Assembly: GCA_903872345.1 (NCBI GenBank)
Contig: CAIQKM010000120.1
Coordinates: 1 to 40,344, forward strand
Direction of reading: 5' to 3'
Source: an uncultured Verrucomicrobia subdivision 3 bacterium
GTDB taxonomy: Bacteria; Verrucomicrobiota; Verrucomicrobiia; Limisphaerales; UBA11358
DNA length: 40,344 nucleotides
A program made the position numbers and the translations under genes. Below the pieces are notes generated by a model that did not search any database, was not told the DNA's origin, and saw only the letters and a list, made by a program, of their open reading frames with translations. Of this stretch, positions 34,641 to 40,344 are shown piece by piece. How positions within the stretch are numbered: position 1 is the first letter of the stretch; every line of letters begins with the position of its first letter.

Positions 34641-35378
34641 ATGAATGCACGTCGGGCCTTCACGCTCATTGAGTTGCTGGCGGTCATCGCCATCATCGGC
34701 ATCCTCGCGGCGCTGCTGCTGCCCGCCTTGAGCAAGGCCAAAAACCAGGCCGGCAAGGTGACCGACCTCAACAACCTCAAACAGATCATGGTGGCCATGG
34801 ATCTCTATGCCGCAGACGATGCGGACGTGCTGCCTTCGGCAAACTGGGACGCCGGCGGGGGCAGCCTGCCGGGCTGGCTTTACACCCCCGGCGGCGCGGT
34901 CAATTTCGATTTGAAGTCCGGCCAGCTCTGGCCGACGTTGCACGATGCCAGAATCTTTGTCTGTCCGAACGACGATCTCCGGATGTGGCATTGGTCGGAT
35001 TTGAAACAGGTCAACATGCAGCGCCCGCAGCAGCTTTCCTCCTACGCGATGAACGGCGCGGTGGCGGGCTACAGCTACGCCTACGAACATTCCCACCCGC
35101 CCCCCAAGCTGGCGCAGATGCAGGCCGGCGACTGCGCGTTCTGGGAGACGGACGAGACGGATCCGCAGCATTTCAACGACGGCGCAAATTATCCGCCGGA
35201 AGGCGTCAGCGGCCGGCATTCCGCCGGCGGCATCCAGGCCGCCTTTGACAGCTCCGTCAACTACATCAAGCTGGCGCAATGGTATGCGGAGGACGTGACC
35301 AACGCGCTCCGCAACCGGCTCTGGTGCAACCCCAATTCGCCGGACGGCCACGCCTCCGCCGAATATCCCGGCCCTTAA
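34641..35378 (+). CDS. Type II secretion/type IV prepilin-like protein
   Basis: The 245-residue product carries a class III prepilin leader: short basic start NARRA, then [20 protein letters not shown], with Glu at position 5 of the mature form. Cleavage by a prepilin peptidase would follow Ala6, not the usual Gly; Ala here is common in Planctomycetes and Verrucomicrobia. The rest is a pseudopilin-like head with [21 protein letters not shown] segment near the end ([19 protein letters not shown]) resembles the H-X9-DG motif of PVC prepilin-like proteins, with DG changed to DS. Such proteins are highly paralogous and their roles vary; surface or secretion functions are likely. The next gene begins three bases after the stop codon. 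Confidence 0.88.
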   Translation: MNARRAFTLIELLAVIAIIGILAALLLPALSKAKNQAGKVTDLNNLKQIMVAMDLYAADDADVLPSANWDAGGGSLPGWLYTPGGAVNFDLKSGQLWPTLHDARIFVCPNDDLRMWHWSDLKQVNMQRPQQLSSYAMNGAVAGYSYAYEHSHPPPKLAQMQAGDCAFWETDETDPQHFNDGANYPPEGVSGRHSAGGIQAAFDSSVNYIKLAQWYAEDVTNALRNRLWCNPNSPDGHASAEYPGP

Positions 35379-35381
35379 ACC

Positions 35382-35861
35382 ATGCGGCTTGCGGTCATCA
35401 TCCTCGGATTGCTTCTCCTCCTCGCCGTCGGCTGGTGGCGGCATGAGCATCCCGCGCATCCCGCGCCGGTTGACGCCTCCCTTTACGAGACCGACATGAC
35501 CGAAGCGCTGCTGCGAACCATTTTGCCCGCCTTGCCGCCGCCCGCCCCGCCGGTTTGTTTTTTGGCTTTTGGCGATGGCCGCACCTCGCCCAGCCGTGAG
35601 TTCATTGCGCGGTTCGCCGGCAGCCAGCCGGCCGTGCGCAGTTGCGCCGCCGCCGCCTCTCCGCCCATCGGCCGCTACTTCGACGCCTCCACCGGCCGCG
35701 AGGGATTGATCGTCCATATCGTCAGCTTCAAGGAAATAATCCCCGGCACCTGCGATTACCTCGTCCGGTTCTCCAACCTGCCGGAAGGACATGACCGCTT
35801 CACCTACCGCATCGCCAAAATCGGCGGCGACTGGGTCCTCGAAAGCCGCCGGCCCGCTTGA
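35382..35861 (+). CDS. Small exported hypothetical protein
   Basis: This 159-residue protein has an N-terminal hydrophobic helix (LAVIILGLLLLLAVGWW) after MR, serving as anchor or signal. A proline-rich stretch follows (ILPALPPPAPPVCFLAFGDG), then a compact domain with three cysteines and a beta-rich end (CDYLVRFSNLPEGHDRFTYR, IGGDWVLESRRPA). No family is recognised. Its start is three bases from the prepilin-like gene's stop, so the two form one transcription unit and may act together at the cell surface. A terminator shared with the convergent phosphofructokinase gene follows. Confidence 0.75.
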   Translation: MRLAVIILGLLLLLAVGWWRHEHPAHPAPVDASLYETDMTEALLRTILPALPPPAPPVCFLAFGDGRTSPSREFIARFAGSQPAVRSCAAAASPPIGRYFDASTGREGLIVHIVSFKEIIPGTCDYLVRFSNLPEGHDRFTYRIAKIGGDWVLESRRPA

Positions 35862-35876
35862 CCATCAGGCGATCAT

Positions 35877-35895
35877 CCCGCCTTCAGGCGGGTTT
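35877..35895 (+). terminator. Probable terminator between convergent genes
   Basis: CCCGCC, loop TTCA, GGCGGG, TTT lies between the convergent stop codons at 35861 and 35907. The stem is perfect (6 bp) but the T-tract is short. It could serve both directions. Confidence 0.65.
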
Positions 35896-35906
35896 CGCTC
35901 AAGGCG

Positions 35907-37139
35907 TCAGTGCTTCACTTCCACGGCCTGGCCGAGGGGCTGCCCGATTTCCTTGAGCAACTTCAGGAACCACTTGGACTTGATATCAAAGGCCTTGCCG
36001 CCCTTGATGCGCTCAAACTCGATGGCGCGAAGCTGGTTGCCTTGGGCTTCGTCCTCGCCCACCACGCCGCCCTGGCCGGCGAACGCGCATTGCACGGCCT
36101 TCACCGCGCAACGCTTGATGAGCTTGCGGTCGGCCGCGTTGGCGGCGGCGGCGCGGCTGTAATAACCGCTCTTTTGCACCAGCGTCTTCTCCGCGCCCAA
36201 CAAGGTGGCGAACTGCTTGGAGAACCAGGCGCCCACGTTCACCTTGTCCAGACGCACATGGCCAAAGGCGTCACGCGGCACTTCTTCGCCCCGCGATTCC
36301 AGTTCGGCCACAATCGAGGGCACACACGCGCCTTCGGAGATGAACAGGTTCACGCAGTCATATTGATCCATGATTTTCCGCAGGCGCGCGGCCTCGGCCT
36401 TGATGTCGAGCGCCATCTCGGGGATGTAGATGCCGTGGACTTCGCGGCGCTGCTGGCTCAGGCCCAGTTCCGGCACGAACGGCATCTTCGCGATCAGTTC
36501 GTGGTAATCCACCGCCGTCGCCGCCGTCAGCCAGCCGCAGTTGCGCCCCATGACTTCGTGGATGATGAGCATGCGCGGGTTGGCGTTGTGCTCGGCCACC
36601 ACGTTGGAAAAATATTCCGCGCCTTCTTCCGCCGCCGTCCACGCGCCGAGGCTCTGGCGGATGGGAATCACGTCGTTGTCGATCGTCTTGGGCAGGCCCA
36701 CCACGGTGAGGTTGTAATTGTTGTTCCGGAGAAATTTCGCCAGCTCCGCCGCGGCGGTGTTCGTGTCGTCGCCGCCGATGGTGTGCAGCACGTCCACGCC
36801 ATCCTTCACCAATTGATCGGCGGCCACCTTCTGCGGGTCCTGGCCTTCCTTGACCAAGCCGCGCTTCACGCAATCCTTCACGTTCGTCAGCTTCACGCGG
36901 CTGTTGCCGATGGGGCTGCCGCCGTGTTCCACGAACGCCTTCCAGTTCTTGCGCACCGCCGGGGTCACCTTCAGGCTCTTGCCCTGGAGCAGGCCCATGT
37001 ACCCGTTCACGTAACAGATGATCTCCACCTTGGGCGCCTTGCGCGTGTAGGTTTCGATCAAATAGCCGATGGCCGCACTCAGGCACGGGGCCAGGCCGCC
37101 GGCGGTGAGGATGCCCACTTTCTTCACGGATTTTTTCAT
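35907..37139 (-). CDS. pfp: Pyrophosphate-type 6-phosphofructokinase
   Basis: This glycolytic enzyme phosphorylates fructose 6-phosphate; the PPi-using form works reversibly. The 410-residue protein shows GILTAGGLAPCLSAAIG at the start, GGDDTNTAA at 122-130 and PKTIDND at 150-156, then MGRNCGWLT. The aspartate after GGD (GGDD, not GGDG) and the lysine in PKTIDND are the residues that mark PPi rather than ATP as phosphate donor. I chose ATG at 37139 because MKKSVKKVGIL matches the family start; an in-frame ATG at 37175 adds 12 residues. It is alone on its strand and followed by a shared terminator. Use of PPi is inferred from these residues, not proven. Confidence 0.93.
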   Translation of the reverse strand: MKKSVKKVGILTAGGLAPCLSAAIGYLIETYTRKAPKVEIICYVNGYMGLLQGKSLKVTPAVRKNWKAFVEHGGSPIGNSRVKLTNVKDCVKRGLVKEGQDPQKVAADQLVKDGVDVLHTIGGDDTNTAAAELAKFLRNNNYNLTVVGLPKTIDNDVIPIRQSLGAWTAAEEGAEYFSNVVAEHNANPRMLIIHEVMGRNCGWLTAATAVDYHELIAKMPFVPELGLSQQRREVHGIYIPEMALDIKAEAARLRKIMDQYDCVNLFISEGACVPSIVAELESRGEEVPRDAFGHVRLDKVNVGAWFSKQFATLLGAEKTLVQKSGYYSRAAAANAADRKLIKRCAVKAVQCAFAGQGGVVGEDEAQGNQLRAIEFERIKGGKAFDIKSKWFLKLLKEIGQPLGQAVEVKH

Positions 37140-37382
37140 AAATTGTTGTCGGGGTTCGGACTTTTTCGATGGCAAATGCCAGCCGCTAATAGTGCCGCAA
37201 GTCGGCGTTTAGCTCAACTTCAAATGCATGCACCCGCAGGGCGGCTTGCCCGGCGCGGCGCAACCGATCATCAACCTGATCAATCCCCGGTTTTGAACTT
37301 GCCAGCCGGCGGTGTTTTGGCGCATTATTAATATCCAAGTTGCGGCGGTGACCTTTTGGTCGCCCCTGCAATGGCTGTGGCC

Positions 37383-37420
37383 GGGGTCTTAGCTCAGTTG
37401 GTAGAGCGTCTCGTTCGCAA
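37383..37420 (+). tRNA. 5' half of tRNA-Ala(CGC), broken after the anticodon loop
   Basis: GGGGTCT acceptor strand, TA, D-stem GCTC-GAGC around AGTTGGTA, G26, anticodon-stem strand TCTCG and loop TTCGCAA (anticodon CGC, 37416-37418) are all in place. The next bases should be CGAGA to close the stem but are AAGGATTT. No matching 3' half (variable loop, GTTCGAATCC-like T-arm, acceptor) is visible downstream within the window. The gene is thus a fragment, cut at the precise site where many integrases recombine. Confidence 0.8.
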
Positions 37421-37671
37421 AAGGATTTACCCAGTTTTCACCCCCAATGCACCCCACTGTCCCATACGGTGATTTCAGGGGTTTTATCCAATGAAATCAA
37501 TGTGTTCGTGAACCTTCGGAAGTGTCCCTCAAGTGGACCCCAAAACCGCCAATTTTTTCCACCGGTTAGGAGCGGGTTAGGATGGTGGATTTCTCGTGGC
37601 AAACGAGATGCTCCACCCAGATTGGCCATCGAGTTCGACAGCTCCGGCATATCTCCGGAAAAGAGCCACGC
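37421..37671. other. Junction region between tRNA fragment and Fic gene
   Basis: No gene is seen in these 251 bp. The sequence starts AAGGATTTACCCAGTTTTC right after the tRNA break and is less GC-rich than the chromosomal part to the left. It is the natural place for an attachment-site scar, but no direct repeat to another part of the window longer than chance was found by eye. Confidence 0.4.
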
Positions 37672-39204
37672 TCAGGGTTTGGACTTCAGGTCAAAAGCTT
37701 CAATCACGGCCGCTTCTAATCCGGCGATCTCAACCTCGGTTAGCCGGGCATACTCTTCCATCTGCCGCTTGTTTTTGGACAGCCGCCCCTGGTTTTGCAA
37801 GCACAACCGGAGAAGCAAATCCGCGTGTCGGTTGGGCAAATCAACCACGTTCCGCATCAGTCGCCGGGCTGTGTCATATTGTTGGAGGAACTGAATTTCG
37901 GCCGGCAACTCCTTTTCGATGGTGTCCTCCACAAAGCTGAACAGAGTTTCAGCGATGGTGGTGCAATCCACGTAGCGGTACAGATCGCGTGTGTCGTTCT
38001 GGACCGTCATGCGGCCGTGCTCATCGAGGTTATAGTCCACCAACGGCAGCAATAATTTGGAAAAGGATTCAAGGCTGGCATCGTAGTCCCGGGTCCGGTG
38101 CAACATGGTGGCGGAGATGGGAAAGACCACCCCGTCGGGAGCGAAGCGGCGGAACGACAGCACATAGTGAATCAGAAACCGGTGCAAACGGCCGTTCCCA
38201 TCGGTAAACGGATGCAGGAAAACAAACGGATAGGCAATGACCGCAGCGGTCAACACCGGATGACAATTGGAATTAAGGATGCGCCGGGAGGTTTCCAGAA
38301 AAGTGGCCATGAGTTCCCCCAAGTCTTGCGGTCGGGGCGGGACAAAATGGACTTCTTCTTCGTTGATACCGATGCTGCGGCTGACATAGTTCTGTTCGCT
38401 GACGGTATCACGCCAGCCTTGGTTGGCAAAACGCGGGTCGACCACCGTATGCTGCAGGGCCACCAAGGTGTCAGGCAGGAGGTAATCTCGCTGGGAGGCC
38501 TCGCGTAGCGCTTCCGCAAATCGTTGGGCACGCTTTTGATCAGGGGTTTCCCGTTCGATGGCGTAGGAGGATTTGGTTTCCTTGGTGTAAAGAAACTGTA
38601 GCACCCGGGCGTAAAGCTCGGGAGGAATGGCGTCAATGACACTGCGGCAACTCTGTTCGAGTGGCTTGGCCTCGTTTAACGTGAGGGTTTTGGTTCGCCG
38701 CACCATCGGGCTGAAAGAAATGTTCCCCAACAGGTTGGTATTGACGCGATGGCGCGGACTCCGTTGGTCCGGACCGGTGTAATAGTCGCGCTCGTCCAAT
38801 AAATCGACGTAATTGCCCTGGGTCACATCCGGCAGGTTCAACTGTTTGCCGGAAAATTCTTCGTAGAGAAACCAGATGCGCCGTGCAAAAATACTGGTGG
38901 GTTTGGAACGGATGTAGTCAGCCAATGCATCGGCAGGCAATTGAGGCAACAGGGACCGCAGCAGTTGAAGATGCAAACCCTCCCGCTTCAACGCAAATTC
39001 CAGGTGGTCAAAATCACTCTCGCCTGGCCAATAGTTTTTTGGGTATATTTCCTGTCGTCGTTCCGCTGTGGAATGCGTCTGGCGGGCGCCTTGTCCGATA
39101 TAGGACTCAACGTAGTGGGGCAGAACGGACAGCTTATGACGCAGCTGCAAGTACAGGTACCCGGCCGGTCGGCGTGCTTCCTGTGTTGAATCGGATGTTG
39201 GCAT
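37672..39204 (-). CDS. Fic-domain protein (probable AMPylase)
   Basis: Fic enzymes usually transfer AMP from ATP to hydroxyl groups of target proteins. The 510-residue product has the full active-site motif HPFTDGNGRLHR, with the catalytic His at about residue 331. An alpha-helix upstream carries SYAIER (about 213-218), close to the inhibitory (S/T)xxxE(G/N) motif, but with Arg in the last place. The long N-terminal helical region (DFDHLEFALKREGLHLQLLR) is shared with the large stand-alone Fic group. The C-terminal 120 residues are helical and may hold a winged helix. The frame opens with TTG at 39210; ATG at 39204 is preferred. It follows the HTH gene on the same strand with a palindrome between. 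A toxin-like, stress or phage-response role is possible. Confidence 0.93.
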   Translation of the reverse strand: MPTSDSTQEARRPAGYLYLQLRHKLSVLPHYVESYIGQGARQTHSTAERRQEIYPKNYWPGESDFDHLEFALKREGLHLQLLRSLLPQLPADALADYIRSKPTSIFARRIWFLYEEFSGKQLNLPDVTQGNYVDLLDERDYYTGPDQRSPRHRVNTNLLGNISFSPMVRRTKTLTLNEAKPLEQSCRSVIDAIPPELYARVLQFLYTKETKSSYAIERETPDQKRAQRFAEALREASQRDYLLPDTLVALQHTVVDPRFANQGWRDTVSEQNYVSRSIGINEEEVHFVPPRPQDLGELMATFLETSRRILNSNCHPVLTAAVIAYPFVFLHPFTDGNGRLHRFLIHYVLSFRRFAPDGVVFPISATMLHRTRDYDASLESFSKLLLPLVDYNLDEHGRMTVQNDTRDLYRYVDCTTIAETLFSFVEDTIEKELPAEIQFLQQYDTARRLMRNVVDLPNRHADLLLRLCLQNQGRLSKNKRQMEEYARLTEVEIAGLEAAVIEAFDLKSKP

Positions 39205-39328
39205 TGTCAAATTTTAAAATCGTTACCCGGCCACAGAATTCATTATTTTAGGATGGTTTTCGAGTAAAATCATTACAGGCTTCCCCAGACGTGAAACGGG
39301 GGTGTTTTCCTGGATAAAGTCTCCAGAG

Positions 39329-39344
39329 GTTGCCAATTGGCAAC
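39329..39344. promoter_or_regulatory. Perfect 16-bp palindrome, operator candidate
   Basis: GTTGCCAATTGGCAAC is fully self-complementary. It lies 5 bp past the HTH gene's stop and 125 bp before the Fic start codon, on the path of minus-strand transcription. No T-tract follows on either strand, so a terminator is unlikely. Binding by the HTH protein or another dimeric repressor would fit. Confidence 0.5.
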
Positions 39345-39349
39345 AAAGA

Positions 39350-39544
39350 TCACTGATACATGCCAGTCGTCGCCTTCAAGTAGCGCTCAATCTCGGCCGG
39401 GGTAATCCGTTTGTGCCGCATTCCTCCAGCACTTCGAAGCAGCCCACGTTCGATCAGGCGGTATATGCTCTTCTCACTCACCCCGAGCAATTCGGCCGCT
39501 TCTGGGACGGTGAAGACGAGCTTGGCGGGCTGCAATTGCCCCAC
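39350..39544 (-). CDS. Small excisionase-like helix-turn-helix protein
   Basis: This 64-residue DNA-binding protein of the MerR-like/excisionase HTH_17 type has the family's core: LVFTVPEAAELLGVSEKSIY, then RLIERGLLRSAGG and RITPAEIERYLKA. Such proteins act as excisionases or small regulators of mobile elements. The frame opens with GTG at 39544, only three bases from the first CRISPR repeat; a stop codon arises within that repeat, so the gene cannot extend further. The repeat's own GGATTGAAAC end supplies GGA about ten bases before the GTG. Transcription of the CRISPR array on the minus strand would run straight into this gene. The product is complete in length for its family. Confidence 0.8.
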   Translation of the reverse strand: MGQLQPAKLVFTVPEAAELLGVSEKSIYRLIERGLLRSAGGMRHKRITPAEIERYLKATTGMYQ

Positions 39545-39547
39545 ACT

Positions 39548-39920
39548 GTTTCAATCCGCGCTCTGGCCACCTGACCAGAGCGACTTGTTCCGGTTGATGG
39601 GCATTGCACCGCCAGCCGTGTTTCAATCCGCGCTCTGGCCACCTGACCAGAGCGACGCGGCAGTTTGCGCGGCAATGTTGCCACGGTTTTTGTTTCAATC
39701 CGCGCTCTGGCCACCTGACCAGAGCGACCGGGCCGGGGCTTCAAATGGCCGAAGTTGACCGAGTTTCAATCCGCGCTCTGGCCACCTGACCAGAGCGACT
39801 CTTTCCCGGCGGTGTATGTGTCGGCAGCCTTTTTGTTTCAATCCGCGCTCTGGCCACCTGACCAGAGCGACCTGATCTTCTCCCGGATACGCGATGAATT
39901 ATTGAGGTTTCAATCCGCGC
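39548..39920 (-). CRISPR. CRISPR array, five full repeats plus one truncated, no cas genes in window
   Basis: Five identical 37-bp repeats lie at 39548-39584, 39620-39656, 39692-39728, 39763-39799 and 39835-39871, with a sixth cut to 14 bp (GTTTCAATCCGCGC) at 39907-39920. The five spacers are 35, 35, 34, 35 and 35 bp and all differ. Read on the minus strand, repeats begin GTCGCTCTGG, hold an 8-bp hairpin (CGCTCTGG/CCAGAGCG) and end GGATTGAAAC, the usual 3' handle of type I and III repeats; that sets the transcription strand. The ends resemble I-C or I-G types, but length alone does not decide. The leader should lie right of 39920, where instead the repeat is broken and an IS begins about 110 bp later. 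Confidence 0.97.
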
Positions 39921-40031
39921 ATGGACATCTTTGATGCGGCGGGGTTAGCGGTAGCCTTTTGGCCGAAGTGATAACCGTCATTGAATCAGCCCGTGAAGGT
40001 CGTGCCGCTTTTGTGGTGAGGCTTTTTTCTT

Positions 40032-40344
40032 AGAGTGCGTCTGAAAAAGGAAATTGGGGGTGATTTTGCAAAGTCTGACGGCCAAATAAATGCACAAAAC
40101 ACTTGATCTGCTTGCTTGCTTTTGCGGCTGTCATTCGCGGTAGCGCCAGTGGGGCGATGAAAAAAGCCACTTACGACACCAACCTGACCGACGCCCAATG
40201 GGCATATCTCCAACCCCTGCTGCCCCAACCCGCCAAACTGGGCCGTCCGCCCACCGATCGCCGCCGCATCCTCGAGGCCATCCTGTACTTGGTCAAGTGC
40301 GGGTGTCCCTGGCGTTATTTGCCCGCCGATTTTCCGCATTGGAA
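40032..40344 (+). mobile_element. Left end of an IS5-like insertion sequence (cut by window edge)
   Basis: AGAGTGCGTCTGAAAAAGG at 40032-40050 looks like a terminal inverted repeat, and a transposase gene starts 107 bp inside. The boundary is a guess until the right end is seen. A 17-base near match, reverse-complemented, occurs at 20243-20259. Confidence 0.6.
40157..40344 (+). CDS. IS5-family transposase, N-terminal part
   Basis: The first 62 residues are present before the window ends. [20 protein letters not shown] followed by [20 protein letters not shown] and [12 protein letters not shown] is the N-terminal DUF4096-type region typical of IS5-group DDE transposases. The catalytic DDE residues lie beyond the window, so activity cannot be judged. 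The ATG at 40157 is the family start; it may be part of a two-frame gene with programmed frameshift, as in related elements. Confidence 0.9.
   Translation, partial: MKKATYDTNLTDAQWAYLQPLLPQPAKLGRPPTDRRRILEAILYLVKCGCPWRYLPADFPHW

Noticed and set aside
35910..37331. 473-codon plus-strand frame opposite the phosphofructokinase gene
   Set aside because: Antisense shadow of a canonical enzyme gene, rich in His, Arg and Val.
37383..39350. Group I intron inserted in the tRNA anticodon loop
   Set aside because: No 3' tRNA half and no intron core could be seen, and a protein gene on the opposite strand fills the interval; a covariance search would settle it.
39411..39758. Open frames through the CRISPR array encoding repeated peptide NPRSGHLTRAT or its antisense
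   Set aside because: The peptide repeats exist only because the DNA repeats do; spacers break any consistent frame.
39921..40020. HAD-phosphatase pseudogene next to the broken CRISPR repeat
   Set aside because: Only about 16 residues look similar and the following match is in another frame; too short to annotate.

Overview
The window (about 60% G+C by eye) reads like a chromosomal segment of a Verrucomicrobiota or related PVC-group bacterium. This is an inference from several signs: a prepilin-like protein whose N-terminus ([19 protein letters not shown]) is the form common in that group; a large secreted S53 peptidase with BACON-like repeats and a C-terminal domain ending RFYRLVLLP; a secreted GH78 rhamnosidase; many-PAS hybrid kinases; weak or absent Shine-Dalgarno sequences; and GC-rich dispersed intergenic repeats. 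No rRNA or other phylogenetic marker is present, so the placement is only moderately secure.

Layout. Positions 1-5000 hold a four-TM membrane protein and a large SNF2-family helicase, separated by dispersed repeats. 5257-5870 is a VapBC-type PIN toxin-antitoxin pair. 6104-8715 holds aspartate-semialdehyde dehydrogenase and an unknown anchored protein, each followed by a strong intrinsic terminator. 9081-12245 is a secreted alpha-L-rhamnosidase. 12431-14362 holds a small AT-rich envelope protein and lysine 2,3-aminomutase. 19950-14593 (minus strand) looks like a five-gene operon: serA, a parvulin-type periplasmic isomerase, a membrane-anchored coiled-coil protein, an FmdB-type zinc ribbon, and a secreted protein resembling an inactivated peptidase. 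20180-21500 is a mobile patch: a RAYT-type (Y1/HUH) transposase bounded by perfect 15-bp inverted repeats, with related end sequences elsewhere in the window. A PilT-family ATPase and a divergent S53 peptidase follow.

33502-26603 (minus strand) is an overlapping three-gene signalling operon: a LytTR response regulator, a receiver fused to a histidine-kinase-like module that has lost its phospho-acceptor His (now Tyr178) and its ATP-binding boxes, and a 1574-residue hybrid kinase with seven PAS domains, three of them 125-residue tandem duplicates. A likely wiring is hybrid kinase to receivers to LytTR promoter control, with the degenerate kinase acting as an adaptor. 34102-37139 returns to housekeeping or group-typical genes: a zinc-finger-like small protein, the prepilin-like protein, a small secreted protein, and a PPi-type phosphofructokinase.

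From 37383 the window becomes accessory. A tRNA-Ala(CGC) gene stops exactly after its anticodon loop. Beyond it lie a Fic AMPylase-like protein, a perfect 16-bp palindrome, an excisionase-like HTH gene that abuts a small CRISPR array with no cas genes in view, a truncated end repeat, and the left end of an IS5-like element cut by the window edge. The best candidates for something new are the degenerate-kinase signalling operon, the HTH-palindrome-Fic unit fused to a CRISPR array at a broken tRNA, and the RAYT element with its dispersed ends.
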